Shown piece by piece: positions 47,551 through 59,534 of a stretch of 64,000 bases of DNA. Position 1 is the stretch's first letter, and the number at the start of each line of letters is the position of its first letter. The DNA is from Branchiostoma floridae (Eukaryota > Chordata > Leptocardii > Amphioxiformes > Branchiostomatidae). The stretch is taken from contig NC_049996.1 in NCBI RefSeq assembly GCF_000003815.2, positions 317,060-381,059 on the forward strand, in the 5' to 3' direction. The notes under the pieces are model-generated. The model was not told the origin of the DNA. It did no database searches and saw only the letters and a list, made by a program, of their open reading frames with translations. The position numbers and the translations under genes were made by a program.

Positions 47551-48814
47551 TTACATCAATACACAGCCTGCAAAATATAAGAAAACATGTCAGTCTCAAG
47601 TCCACTTTAATGAAGAATTGGGTATTGAAGTTCCGCTATTGTAGTTGTGCCATTATATTTTCATCATAAGCAATGCTTTTCGAAGGAGGCTAGCCACCAG
47701 TCTATCCAATACGCTTTAATTTCGTCTTTTTTCTTTAACCTTAACATCGGTTTTTGTATTGACATGCAAAAAAATGGCACATAGCCTTCTTTCTCTTTAA
47801 TAGCAATCTGATATTAAAAGCTTAATATCTAATGATATATATATAATTGGCCTCAATGTCATAGAACATGTAACCGTAATACATCTACCTTTGCATCCTT
47901 TCAATTTTCCTCCCTTCTTGTCTTTCTTCCCCTTCTTCTTTTTCTTCTTCTTCTCATCCGTTTCTGTTCCTTCCTCCCCTTCTTGTGCTCCATCTGCTTC
48001 TTGTGGCTTGTCTACAGTATTGGGCATATAAGGGACAAAATCTTGCCAACCTGTTGAAACTTTTCATGACAACTATCTAGATGGTAAAAGATATAGATCC
48101 CATAGCCATTTTGAGGCCGTATGTGCAGTAGCTTGTTAACAACTGCAGCTGTGTCTAGGGTACGGTATTGGAAGGCAGAGCCCATCCCTTTTCTTCCAAC
48201 GTTTTTTATACTCCCCAATAGAAGTCTGGGTGCCCATTTCACAACTGGGTGTAGTGAAGAAAGTCGTGTTAATACTAAGTTCACTGTTATCAATGGGAAC
48301 CTATATCCGTTATTTAAAAAAATATACAAGGGATATCAAGGGGTATCAAGTCAAGAAACGGTGATAGTTGTAATATTTTCAAAATAATGCAAAATTTTCC
48401 AAACAATTGAAATATTACAATTGCAATAATTCTTGATATGCTTTAACACGATATTTTAATAAGCAACGGATATAGGTACCCTGCGGATAAAGGTGAACTA
48501 GCGTGAGGCAATTACATCCCATACTTGGCATTGAAAATAAAGTCACTGTTTTGTCATTGTACATGCTTTTGTGACATGGAAAGTGGTCATGCAAAACTGA
48601 GGAATGAGACAGTATCAAAGTGACTCATACCGGAGTTTGTGAAGAGTGAGGAGTTCACGGTGTTGTCCGAGCTCTGACTGCTCGCGTCCAGTCTGTCGTC
48701 ATAATTCCCAGAATCCCCCTCGTTGTCCAGAACCCCCTCCAGTTTGGGAAATGTGGATCCCTCCTCCATAACTACCGGGCCGATATCATCAACTCCCACT
48801 CCAGAGTCCCCCAT
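47551..48814 (-). CDS. Gene A: small acidic protein with poly-lysine tract and CaaX box, 107 residues
   Basis: I do not recognise this gene. Three - strand exons join in phase: 48814-48631 (ATG GGG GAC), 48011-47889, and a 17-nt last exon 47567-47551 ending in TAA. Residues 1-61 (MGDSGVGVDDIGPVVMEEGS ...) are acidic and serine-rich, with DSGNYDDRLDASSQSSDNTV matching gene B exon 2. Exon 2 encodes EGEEGTETDE, then seven lysines and GKKDKKGGKLKGCK. The last exon adds GCVLM, so the protein would end C-V-L-M, a CaaX box preceded by basic residues, as in farnesylated membrane-anchored proteins. There is an additional cysteine three residues upstream. The last exon is supported by a good acceptor (TATATTTTGCAG) and phase only. 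Membrane attachment is inferred. Confidence 0.6.
48268..48506. mobile_element. CTAGTTCACC MITE, copy 3
   Basis: TTAATACTAAGTTCACTG ... GGAACCTATATCCGTTA is inverted as AACGGATATAGGTACC ... GGTGAACTAGCGTGA. It lies in gene A intron 1. The interior differs from the POLR3A copies. Confidence 0.65.
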
Positions 48815-48888
48815 GGCTTGTAGTCAACAGTTATCTGTTTTTAGTAAATGAAGAAAACTATGATCATTTTGACATTTACAAACTGTTT

Positions 48889-49037
48889 TTCTCCAAGCAG
48901 AGGTTGGGTAGCGGAGATAGAAGTGGTCAGGATTTTATCGGCTCGACTCCCTCACCTCTGCTTCAAAACGCATTAGGGGAGTAGCCGGTAAAAATCCCGA
49001 CCACTACTATCTCCGCCACCGAACCTCTGCTTGGAGA
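48889..49037. mobile_element. Foldback MITE, TCTCCAAGCAGAGGTT ends
   Basis: TCTCCAAGCAGAGGTTGGGT is inverted as the complement of AACCTCTGCTTGGAGA, with further inverted GGCGGAGATAGTAGTGGTC-like sequence and a short loop. It lies just upstream of gene A. Confidence 0.85.
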
Positions 49038-49545
49038 TTACAGAATTGTAGCATGTTAACAATATTGTTAATCGTTCACTTTTACATTTCCATATTGCAT
49101 ACATAGTTATGTTAAATTTATCCAATATCTTTATTGTTTTGAGCAGAGGGCTTTTCGTTTTGTTTTTGCCCGACCCTCAATATATATTTAGAATAGAAAC
49201 TATATGATCACACCTCCTTTTAGTTGCTTGATGGTATCTCCCTAAACACAATGTAAGATAAAATCCAGTTGTCAATCACCAAGCTTGGGCATATGGATAT
49301 TAATTCTAATAACATACGTCTTCTCCTACAGATACATTGACTATTATATAGCTTGTAAAAGCATGTTATTGATAACATGTACTATTACTATAGTCCCTAT
49401 GTTTTGTTATGTATTACTCCTGATTTACTAGTACTTTTATAAGGGAACGTGCTAGAATAAGTACAGTCAAGGCATTCTTTGGAACATGCCCCACACAATG
49501 CAACTAGACACATATTACACATACCATACTTTACTGTCATCATTT

Positions 49546-49742
49546 CAGTTCGCGGGGATTTAATTTCTCGGTAGCGGGAAAAATGACTTTTCGCGGTGGA
49601 TTTAAGTTCGCGGTAACACCGTAGACTGCAGTCTGATACCATTATAGAAAAATGTTCGCGGTGGATTTAAGTTCGCGGTGAAGTGGTCACCGCGAAAACC
49701 GCGAACATTAATCCACCGCGAACATTTCTGCATTTACAGTAT
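49546..49742. mobile_element. CGCGGT MITE, copy 6, left end lost
   Basis: Begins at AGTTCGCGGGGATTTAATT and ends TTCTGCATTTACAGTA. The first TIR is missing. 49038-49545 and 49743-50220 show nothing else. Confidence 0.85.
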
Positions 49743-50220
49743 ACTGTAAACATCCCTTTGTCGCCCCTAATGTTTACTCCTACATTTTAGCGCAACGGAA
49801 GTGATTGACACCTCACATATATATAATCAAGAAGGCCAAGAAATTATGTCAGTAATACTATACAAAATACATACTAAATGCATGTAGTTATGTCAGTCAA
49901 ATTTGAGACACGATCCCATAGTCAGCTACTTAAAGAAAATCTTCCCTTCTTTAAGGAATAACACGATACATCCATAAGTAAAGGGTTCACCTAATTTCTT
50001 TATTCTATGTACCTATAGCTAAAAGTTGTAGACAACTCAAGTACTAATCGTAACAACCTGTTTTATGTACATAGAAAAAATACAACAGATTACCGTGTTG
50101 ACAAAAAATCAGACGTACCTGCTGAATCTTAAAAATGGGAATTAGCAGAACACGACGATTAACCTGCACGTCTGTCCTCGATGTACCTTAGCAGGTGTTG
50201 TCTGTGCAGAAGTGCCTCAC

Positions 50221-50300
50221 CTTTGCCTTAAGGCTTGTCATCTTAAGAGGTTAAACCGGCCTGGCCACTTTTAAGGTGTGCGTTTGTGTGGCCGCCATCT
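50221..50300 (-). promoter_or_regulatory. Candidate gene A promoter and 5' untranslated exon
   Basis: The - strand reads AAAGATGGCGGCCAC, a YY1-type initiator element often found at transcription starts, then about 70 bases and a donor GGCAAAG|GTGAGG at 50221/50220. A possible receiving acceptor (ACTAAAAACAG) precedes the gene A start at 48814. Gene B could also use it. Between here and 51304 lies a divergent intergenic region shared with the + strand sialyltransferase, with no other gene seen. Confidence 0.3.
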
Positions 50301-51304
50301 TTGATTCGATGTGTGCCTAGACTCCAACATTCTTCAGATGTAATTCTAAAGTATTTGGAAGCATGTGGCGAACGAAAGCCTAAGATGGCTGGGTCTGAGT
50401 CTCGGTGGAAAGCATAGCAATATATACAATGCAAGTTACACCACAGACCTCTATATCTGGGGGTTTGTTTGTTTTTCCTCCGTTTCTATACGAGAAAGGG
50501 TAGAAATACAACCATTATATGTATCATTGTTACTTTACTCATTCAACAATGGATTTAAAAAAAAAAGATACGTGTAGAATGCAAACGTGTTGAGTCTTGG
50601 TGGTTGACTAGTGTTTTTGCGACATTGCATATTCCCGAAGTGCGCCTTTTAAAGGAGTAGACCTTTATAATAGCATCCGGCTAATTGGTTAGCCCTGTCT
50701 GTATTTCTTTTTATAGAGCCGAATAAATCAGATCAAATCTACTAGTACTAATGTTAAAATGCTAACCCCATAGGAAGGCCTGGTGAGGTCAAGTGTCATT
50801 TATCACTTACAAAGTACGCCCACCAAAGTATTTGTTTTGGATCAGCCCACTTTACGGGGGGTAGGGGGGCTACTATGCTGGTATTTTTGTATCTAATGGA
50901 CGCTACTCACTTGAATCTTACATTCCATTACAATCACATAAATCCTTATCACATGTTCTTCTTTTATTCTAATCTATCTAGCATAGTATTTTTTTTGATT
51001 ATATATATAATTTCCTTAAACTACACTCCCTTTTGTATGCAATACGTACACCCAATACCTCTGCAAGGTGCATCGGAAATGCCAAATAATAGATAACCTT
51101 TTAGTCACCTTTTATTTGTATTTCGAGGACAGGCCGCATTTCTTGGCTTAAGGATCTGTCTAATCACATTATAGCAAGGGGCTCAGTGACTTTGGACATA
51201 TGCAGAACGCCTAGAATTGAGAGAACTTCGACCAACGGTGTTCCTTCTAACTTGTCGGACGAGCTACTTTCCAACTGTGTGATTCCACCTTTCTGGCACT
51301 GAAC

Positions 51305-54300
51305 ATGGCGAACAGACGATCGTGTGTTCCGTTCCTAACCTTCGGACTACTCCTATCGACCGTTGTCTTCATTTTGATCGGCATGAAGGCTTGGCAGAAC
51401 CGTCAATATGTTTTCTTTTATCAAGACGTGGGGACAGGGACAGTTTCTTCAACAGAAAGGTGAGTTTGTGAGGAAACTACAGTTAGCTTTTAACTTGACT
51501 CTCTCTAAAGGTGACGTCACATTTTTTTCTAAACTGGTGCCCGGCCGGGCTGTTTGTGGAAGCGAAAAATAGAAATTTATACATAAAAATATTACGTAAA
51601 TAATACCCACGGCCATTCTCTTAACGTCTTGTGTAGTTTGGTGATTTTTTATATCATTTTTTGTTCGTTCCCGAAAGCTGCCTGTTAGGCCCCGGTTTTG
51701 GAAATGTGACGTAGGCCTAACCCAAGTTTGTTGAGCTGTTTAAAAATTTACTCACAGAACTATCATTATTAACATTGCCATTTTGCGTATATTAGACGCG
51801 TTTGAGGTATTTTAATCTAAAATTATGGCAAAAGAAAGAACATAGAACAGATTCTTTTGGCAGGTGGCTTGTCTTCTGTTTCTGCAACTGACATTGCCAT
51901 TGCGAAATGAATACTGCGCAGCCGTAGTCAATTTAAGTGACCGAGCGTATATGTTTACAATCAATAAGCATGTTGTTGTTTTTCCAGTCTTTTTTTCCTG
52001 GTTACCACGTAACAAGTATCGAAGGTCTAGGTCTAGGGTTAGGTTTACATTGTAACTGTAACAGCATTTCTTCTCTTGAAGTCAGAAACACTATAATTGT
52101 GACCAGCTCACTAACTGACACAATAGGAAAAGTAGAGGTTACAAAGACTGTACAGGAAATACGCTCTATGTCATTTAGATCCAAATTCTAACACATCGCA
52201 CACGAACTTCTGTTTTGATGTATCGGAAAATACGGTTTTATATATGGTTTATCCAATTGTAAATAAAGTGATCTGTGTAGGTTAGGGCGGTGCCCCTGCT
52301 TGGTTTAACTCGACTTCTCATATTGTCTCTGCTTCCTAGCTGTCATTGATCTCCCCACTGACGACTCCGTAGTCTATGTTCAGCGACATTACTTCTGGAT
52401 CCTGATTTCCTTTCTCTTGAAACTCCCAAGCTAAGGCTCGTNNNNNNNNNNNNNNNNNNNNNNNNNNNNNNNNNNNNNNNNNNNNNNNNNNNNNNNNNNN
52501 NNNNNNNNNNNNNNNNNNNNNNNNNNNNNNNNNNNNNNNNNNNNNNNNNNNNNNNNNNNNNNNNNNNNNNNNNNNNNNNNNNNNNNNNNNNNNNNNNNNN
52601 NNNNNNNNNNNNNNNNNNNNNNNNNNNNCAGAACTATGAGTTCTAGACACATCCCACAAAATTCCATAACACCAAGCCCTCTAACTTGGTGTTAATGACA
52701 CTGCGTTCTTTCGTCAGTCAACCATGCAAAAATAACACCCAACAATGATCCACTCTGGCCTTCGTACATGCCCATCCAGGCACATGTACAAAGTTGTCCA
52801 AACAATTCATTATAAACACTGGCGCCGCAACTTAACGCGTGAAGGAAGAAAAGTGGTCTTTGACTGTTTGGAAAAAAAATAGAGCTTTTTGTGTCGTAGG
52901 GTTTTGTGGGGTACGTTTAGAGTAACGGCAGGGTGTTTGGGCGAGAACTTAGAGGTTCGAATCAGACATGTCTTGTCACCGATTTTGTACCCTTGAGGTG
53001 GTATCTCACTGCACTTGGGGTGCCGGTGCGGCACTGCGGGTTCATTCACTGCGGCACTGTTGTGTTATTTTTGGTCTTCACTCGTCTGTACTTAAAGCTT
53101 GTTTCAATGTAATTCTGTAGTACCCTTTGTTTTAATGGCAACACGACCATAAGCTATGAGCATGAATGTGTTGTCATCACTTCTTCGTCGTAAAAAATGT
53201 CGTAAAAAGTTTGTGTAAATAATGCTTTTGACCGTCAAACGATTTACGGCCACTATTTGGTGGCCACGGTTTACGGCATTTCCATTGTACCATGCCCTTG
53301 TTGCATCTACCAAACAAAACTTAAGTGGTCCTTAACTCCAGATGTGAATGCAGGGTCTTATAAACCTGGATATTGTTGTTACCGTTTTAGTGAACTAGAG
53401 TTCCACGAGCTCATACCTTCACCAAGTGTTGTAAGGCTTTACGGCTGACGTATTTGAAATGTTGTCATTGATTATACAGATAATGTATTTTAGCATACTG
53501 TAAATCTTGACATTTTTGCGTTGATTTTATATTCGAGATTTTTTTATATAAAATCACAGCTTTCCTCGTGAACAAGCGCACGGGAACAAGCGCACGCACA
53601 CATAGACACGTACACATACGCACGCACACACAGACACGTTTGACATACTAACAAACACGCGTGCACACAGACAGTCAGACAGACACACACATATACTCAT
53701 TGAATATACCTCGATTGGATTCATTAACGTGCAGACTTTATAGCACTACTATCAACAAGACAATTCTTACTTCCGAAATAGCCTGTGTTTACACAATCTC
53801 TCGCTGGTTAATGACCCCCTCCTCCTAGGGTGCGGCAATATTGTAGGACCGGCCGCTAAAGCTAGGAGCGCGATTTTAGTCAGGCTAAGCACCAAAGAAC
53901 TAGTCCAAACTAATCCCCATGAGAAAATGGAATATCCCTCAGTGTACAAAAATCAAAGTCACTCGACCATTTGAGCTTAACCATAACAGACACACCCTTG
54001 CCCACAACGATGGATGACGTAATATCTAAAGACGGGCAATTGTCAATGAAGACCTTGAACACATGTACCTTAAAGAGTACAGGTGAAATGATTACATAAA
54101 CATAACAAGTTGTGAACAGATCTGGCTACCTGCCTACCTTCAGCAACAAGCCAAGCACTTATTGCTGAAGGTAGGCGACTACCTCTAGAAATGCACCATA
54201 ATGATTGTAGTGAATGCAAAATCGATCCAAAGCTTTTTATGAGTCAATCACATGCAAACAGAACTGATAATAGTATGATGTACCTTTGATTTTGTTTGTC

Positions 54301-56295
54301 TCCAGTAACCAGTAACATTGCAAACGTTCAGGCTCCTAGAAGTTTGATGGCAAGAGATGTATGGACATCCTACCTACAACCAATTTTTTTTTTTCCTTTT
54401 TTACATAGGATGAGCTCACCTAGAACAACCAAGATGCCGGAAGTGAATTTCAATACATCGGAAGTTGAACGGATAAGGTGAGGCACTAGTATTTTTTCTT
54501 CTAGCAGAAAAAAAAGAAGTAAATATACAGATATAAAAACAGAATCGTATAAAAGTGTCGTCACGATAGGACTTTTGGTTAGAGTTACCGTTGGAGTAGC
54601 TGGAGTTTACGTTGTGGGTTAGGGGTACGCGTAATACAAACTTTTTTTAAAAGAAACTATTACAAAGACCCTTTCAAGAATATCTAGTCTTTAAAGGTAG
54701 TATTTGTTATTTCATGGATTCAAGCTTCTTTTGTATGTTCTTATAATACAGACAGTGGGTTTTGAAGTACTTCGATCCAGACAAAGACCTCACCATAAAC
54801 AAGTCTCAAGTCCATCTTTGGCAACGTATCCGGTACGAAGCTACTCCGAAAGAATACGCCAACATCACAGAGAACTTCTTCCGCCTAATTCCGGAATCCT
54901 CGCCTCTTCTGGACAAACACTTCCGGTCCTGTGCAGTCGTGGGGAATTCTGGGATACTCAACGGCAGCCATTGTGGTTTTCAAATCGACTCTGCAGACTT
55001 CGTGTTTAGATGTAACCTTGCTTCTATTGAAGGATATGAAAATGATGTAGGGACAAAATCTAACTTTACCACAATGAACCCTTCCGTTCTTCCCCACGAT
55101 TATAAAGGATACCAAGAAGATAAGAGCTTAAGAGAAAAGTTTGTGAAACGACTGCGTCTCATAAGTGATCAGATTCTTCACATTCCTGCCTTCGTAACAG
55201 TGAACGGACGTCAGGACGTGGAGTTTACCAACGCAATGATAGTGGAGCATCATTTGCCAATTAAGCTTTCGTACGCGCCAAGGGGAACTACTGGGAAAAT
55301 GAACAAGTGAGTGTTTAATTTGCATAAATCTGAAATTGGTTTGGAGCATTTCTTTATCATTGGGTCCTTATTCACGTAATCTTTTGAAAACGTGATCTTC
55401 TTATTGATACATTGGAAGTTCATCTGTATTGGCAGAAGTCATTTGGGATAAAGTTGAACTTTGTTTTCAAACACAAAAACTTAGATATCGATTACCCACA
55501 TTTCGACTGATCTACTCTAGCATTTTCCATTAAAAGGCAATCCAGTGGTTCTGTGACGTCACGTTATGTAGATAGCACACGTGACTCGGTGAGCAGTCTA
55601 ACATCTTCAGGAGTTTCTCAACACATACAAAATATGCATATAGAGTCACCAGGACAAAGTGACAATCCTGGACACAGAACCCGACTTTATTGTTAGAGGA
55701 ATCAAAGAAGCCATCTACATCTCAGAGATTTACAATAGACTGTCTGTAAAGTGATAGGATCCACCACTGAGTCACGTGTGCTATCTACATAATGTGACGT
55801 CACAGAAACAGTCGCTTGTCCATTCCTTGACAAAAACGTGGTGACAATCAGTCGAAAAAGATAGTCAAAGTTTTTGTGTGTTGGAAATTAAATTACAATC
55901 CAACTTATCCAGAATTCAAAAGTAAATTCTTCTAATAGCTGTGTTTTCCCGTCATACTATTATATTTGGATATACAGTGTGTTTTTACTTGCTTAACAAA
56001 TGGTTACTTTTAATTTTTTAGGCTTTGGAAGAATTCAGAATTCAAGCCGAAACGACCATCTACGGGCACCATAATGTTCGCGCTGGCAGCTTCTTTGTGC
56101 GACCAGATCCACTTGTACGGATTCTACCCGTTTGGAAAGGACAAATACGGACGGAGGATAAAATACCATTACTATGGGAGAGTAGGAAACCTTCGCAACC
56201 ATAATATGACTGAAGAGTATCGGGCGTTTCAGGTGCTCCACCAGCGGAAGGCATTGGTACTGCACACAGAGCCTTGTGATGACCACGTGCTGTGA
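51305..56295 (+). CDS. Alpha-2,8-sialyltransferase, ST8Sia family
   Basis: Golgi type II membrane enzyme predicted to transfer sialic acid from CMP-sialic acid to a sialylated glycan in alpha-2,8 linkage. Exons: 51305-51459, 54409-54477, 54752-55306 and 56022-56295 (TGA), all in phase, 350 residues. ATG AACATGGCG starts a short cytoplasmic tail and the anchor PFLTFGLLLSTVVFILIGM (residues 9-27). Sialylmotif L runs from FRSCAVVGNSGILNGSHCGF through QIDSADFVFRCNL to DVGTKSNFTTMNP. Motif S is RPSTGTIMFALAASLCDQIH. Motif VS is HNMTEEYRAF, with its His and Glu. Motif spacing and the FRCNL block match ST8Sia I/V/VI-like proteins; the paralogue is not decided. The protein ends HTEPCDDHVL, with a terminal-region Cys as in this family. 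AATAAA at 56438 is a possible polyadenylation signal. Confidence 0.92.
51508..51716. mobile_element. GGTGACGTCAC/CCCGG MITE, copy 1
   Basis: GTGACGTCACATTT ... GGTGCCCGGCCGGGC faces GGCCCCGGTTTTGG ... ATGTGACGTAGG. The interior block TTCTCTTAACGTCTTGTGTAG to TTTATATCATTT matches 61549-61747. It lies in the first intron of the ST8Sia gene. Confidence 0.65.
52006..52160. repeat. SINE body fragment
   Basis: ACCACGTAACAAG, TGTAACTGTAACAGCA, GTCAGAAACACTATAATTGT and ACCAGCTCACTAACTGAC align with the distal part of the tRNA-headed SINE at 27945-28080. No head is present. Confidence 0.55.
52442..52628. other. Assembly gap of 187 N
   Basis: N run inside the first intron of the ST8Sia gene. Flanks show no gene. 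Confidence 0.99.
52985..53050. repeat. GGTGGTATCTCACTGCACTTG fragment
   Basis: Left end of the element seen whole at 57803-58038; the matching right end is absent. The rest of the intron to 54408 has only a CA-rich tract (53570-53695). Confidence 0.6.
55545..55815. mobile_element. TIR element GTGACGTCAC-TATGTAGATAGCACACGTG
   Basis: TTCTGTGACGTCACGTTATG continuing to TAGATAGCACACGTGACTC is inverted at 55769-55815, arms about 40 bp with two mismatches. It lies in the last intron of the ST8Sia gene. Confidence 0.8.
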
Positions 56296-56437
56296 ATTAT
56301 CAAAAACTCCTTCGTATTTGATGTGTTACTAATTTTGCTATTACATTAACCAGACCACTCAACACATGTAATCATTGTTAAATTCCTAATGTTCATTGAA
56401 CATTGTTTATTCTTGCAATGCCGAGAAGTATTGATAC

Positions 56438-56443
56438 AATAAA
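56438..56443 (+). terminator. Candidate polyadenylation signal of the ST8Sia gene
   Basis: AATAAA about 140 bp after the stop codon; a second AATAAA follows at about 56526. The region 56444-57203 is intergenic between convergent genes; a CG-rich block with GGGGCACGGCCGGGCCC near 56990 is not assigned. Confidence 0.55.
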
Positions 56444-57203
56444 TGGAATCTCCATCAATACAGTGATATAAACCATTGACTGATATGTATCTAAAAACCA
56501 AACATTTGTCTGTATATATGACTTGAATAAACAAGTATTGCAATGCCTAGAATATTGATACAATAAAAAGCATAATCAATACTGTGACATAAAACATTGA
56601 ATATATAATATCAAGACTAGGCATGGTTATACATATACAATCAGAAACGAGTATTGCATTACCTGGATATGATGCAACAAAAAATTCATACAGTTATATG
56701 AAATGATGTACATGTTGGTGATCAACAAGTGACATCCAAGCACGGTGAAGCTTTCCTGTTGTACACAACTCTATAATGAGTCGCCAAAACTATGTGCAAC
56801 ACATTGACCAGCTAATAAGCCCTATGGCAAATCATCCAGTCTATTTCCACAATTTCTACTAGTAAATTACAACAGTCCTCTTTTAGGGAAAAGGGGTTCC
56901 TCCGGAAAGTTTACAAGCTGTATTTTTTGTAGAAGAGTGACCCCTTCGTAGCCCCATGTAAAACTCTATAGCTACCGGGCTATTTTGGGGGCACGGCCGG
57001 GCCCCTGGAGTATTTTGACGCGCATTCAAAATCAACCCGGGGCCCGGCAACCCACACCGTGGGAACACTAAGAGGTACCCCCGGTATCCAGCAGTCCACC
57101 GGGACAAATCGGTGGTTTCGGAGACCGGTCGGGGTCACGTAAACAGGTGCAATTTGGACCCCTAGCATTAAATAGCTATATATAGATTCAAAAACCAAAT
57201 TCA

Positions 57204-59090
57204 TCATTTGGGTTTCCATGAAGGACAGTGGAAGGTGATTTTGTGGTATTTTGACCATCTTTCAAAAACTCTCTTCTCTGCAAAGAAGTGATGTACGCTT
57301 CTCATTTGTTTCTCCATCCAGTTATACTCGTCGCACTCTTTCCTGTAGTTGATTTTTTCAGCCTGGAAGTAATGGTACGCAGCGGGGTAGACTTTCGGGT
57401 CTCTGCAAGTAACAACAACAACATCTTTGTTTAACGAAATAGGCTGTAAAGAAAAGCCTTGTTGCCATTACAATGGCGACCTTTGACCAGCACGGCCTCG
57501 GAAAGAATTGCCTGGATGTTCCTGTCAATAAGCCAGCCATGATTACTCTTTGAAACTCAGGTTTGTAATTGTGATAAACAAATCCACAGATTTGTAACCA
57601 TGATGCACGCACAAAATTAAAGTTTGACAATGAAAATATATGTTCTATCATGCGTTCAATATACTTTGCTAAAATGTATTGTAACACAGAAGAGTTTGTG
57701 CTAAATGATTGAAAATAAAAGAATATAATCCCTGCCTATGTATCTCAGGATTGAAAGAGGAAACACTATGTTTTTTCCTAGGCCTATTGTGCATGAAAAT
57801 GGTAAAGGTTGTATCTCACTGCACTTGGGGCACTGGTGCGGCACTGCGGGGCTCGTTCACTGCGGCTGTTGCGTTTTTTTTGTAATTCAGATATTGCCTA
57901 ACTCGTAAAAAGACCGCCTTAGAAGACAACAAAATACACAAAACGTAAGAATATTCGTTCCTTATTTCTGAAATTCGGTATCTTCCGAACACCGTAGTGC
58001 TGCACCGGTGCCGCAAGTGCAGTGAGATACCACCTTAAGTAACCAAATAACATCAAAGATACAGAGGAAGTATCCTCACCGACAGCTGTCTACACTGCTC
58101 ATCCCGTACACCTTGACATGATCACACATCTCTGTGGCCAGGATCATCGTGAACCAACCGGTACTGAGGAAGATTTCATGTCTGGAATCTCTATACAGTC
58201 CACAAACACAAACACAAACATGTATTTTGTAAGGACAGCGAAAAAGAGATGATGTGTTATATATTATTTCGGTTACACTGTTTATGAATATATAAACCCA
58301 CATCAATGCGCATAGAATAAAAACACTCATAAACACATCCATACAAGCAAGCACAAGCACGGATGAACAGAAGCTCACAAAGAAACAAGAACACACATGA
58401 ACACTCTGAAACAAACACACATAAACGCTTTGACACACACACACACACACACATAAATCCTTTGACTCATAAACACACGACAATCAAAAACCACCGCATA
58501 CTATCAAAAACCATAACACAACACACGCAAACATACACATACACAATCATACACATACACATGCATACAAACCCTCACACACACACACACACGCGGCAAA
58601 TGCACTTAAAGCATATATCATCAACACACACGGCTCATCAGAAGACAAAACAAAGAGTTAAGTCATCAGAAGCTTACTCACCTTTTCAACCCTGTCTCTT
58701 TATAAACAGTTGGTGGCTATAATGCATTCTCCCTGGCGTCAACATGTAGAACTCCACGTCCTTGGAATCGTTGGCCATCTTGAATAAATGATTGTATGTC
58801 TTCCCCATCCCGTCTGTCCTCATGGTATCGTCCGGACCCCACACTACCACTTTGGAGCGTTTTTCGTTCAAAGTGATGTTCGTGATTTCATTGAAGGCGT
58901 ACACAAAACTGCTGTGTGTTACAACCCGGACTGTAGTCCTCGTCCCGACATGTTTGGTGAATCCGTTAACAGGAGAATTGTTCATGCGTATCACACAGTC
59001 GGCCTGGTCAATTTCTTGTCCGGCCGTGTAGTTCAGGACGTGACCAGAGGTGGACACTAGGGCACACACTTTGCAGTGAAGGGCCAATCC
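57204..59090 (-). CDS. Alpha-2,6-sialyltransferase, ST6GalNAc III-VI type, with in-frame TGA
   Basis: Predicted Golgi enzyme adding alpha-2,6 sialic acid to GalNAc of sialylated glycans. Exons on the - strand: 59090 to 58682, 58188 (or 58190) to 58080, and 57402-57204 (TGA). Motif L is CKVCALVSTSGHVLNYTAGQ continuing EIDQADCVIRMNNSPVNG and HVGTRTTVRVVTHS, with the ST6GalNAc-specific RMNN block. Motif S is LSTGWFTMILATEMCDHVKV. The C-terminus is EKRVFERWSKYHKITFHCPS. The strong donor AAAAG|GTGAGT at 58682 is preceded by an in-frame TGA (58688-58686); apart from it, exon phases agree. The cytoplasmic tail and membrane anchor are not found on this exon, so the 5' end is incomplete. Family assignment is firm; whether the gene is functional is not. 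Confidence 0.82.
57803..58038. mobile_element. MITE, TIR AAGGTGGTATCTCACTGCAC
   Basis: AAGGTTGTATCTCACTGCAC ... GGTGCGGCACTGCGG faces CACCGGTGCCGCAAGTGCAG ... GATACCACCTTA. It lies in the last intron of the ST6GalNAc gene. A related end is at 52985. Confidence 0.75.
58200..58615. repeat. CA-rich microsatellite region
   Basis: Runs of ACACAC and AAACACA interspersed with CATACAC, in an intron of the ST6GalNAc gene. Confidence 0.85.
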
Positions 59091-59534
59091 CTGGGGAGTA
59101 AAACATTATATATTCTTTTAGATACACATTTTGGGCAACAATTTAACCTTTAAGAAACATTGTTGAGAGTCTCTGAATTTCCAAGCAGTCATCTTCATCA
59201 GAACTGAGGAAACGCTTATATTACCAACACAGTTAAATTTTTGTATCATAAAGATATATCCTTAGATAGTTTTTATAGTCACTGAATAAAGAGAATCTTT
59301 TACGCAACTGTCGTTTTGTAAACAATCACTGTATATATGTAAATATACTTTGTGTTTGTGACCGCATCTGTAAGCAGCGACACCTATCTGCAGTACAATG
59401 TGAACCATTCAGAACTGCCCTGAGGATGGTGACAGACGATCACCAAAACGTGGGTGGAAATAAAACAACGGTTGTGTGAGAAGAGTCACATTTGTGTGCC
59501 ACATTTCAAGTGAACAGGTCTAGAGTAAGAATTC

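Noticed and set aside
58076..58483. 135-codon - strand frame with valine/cysteine runs
   Set aside because: Only its last part (58190-58080) is the motif S exon of the sialyltransferase; the rest is intronic CA repeat.
59396..59450. Further hammerhead motif (CTGAGGA ... AAAACGT)
   Set aside because: The core deviates at several required positions and the partner stem is poorly placed; a similar block at 20925 is also unconvincing.
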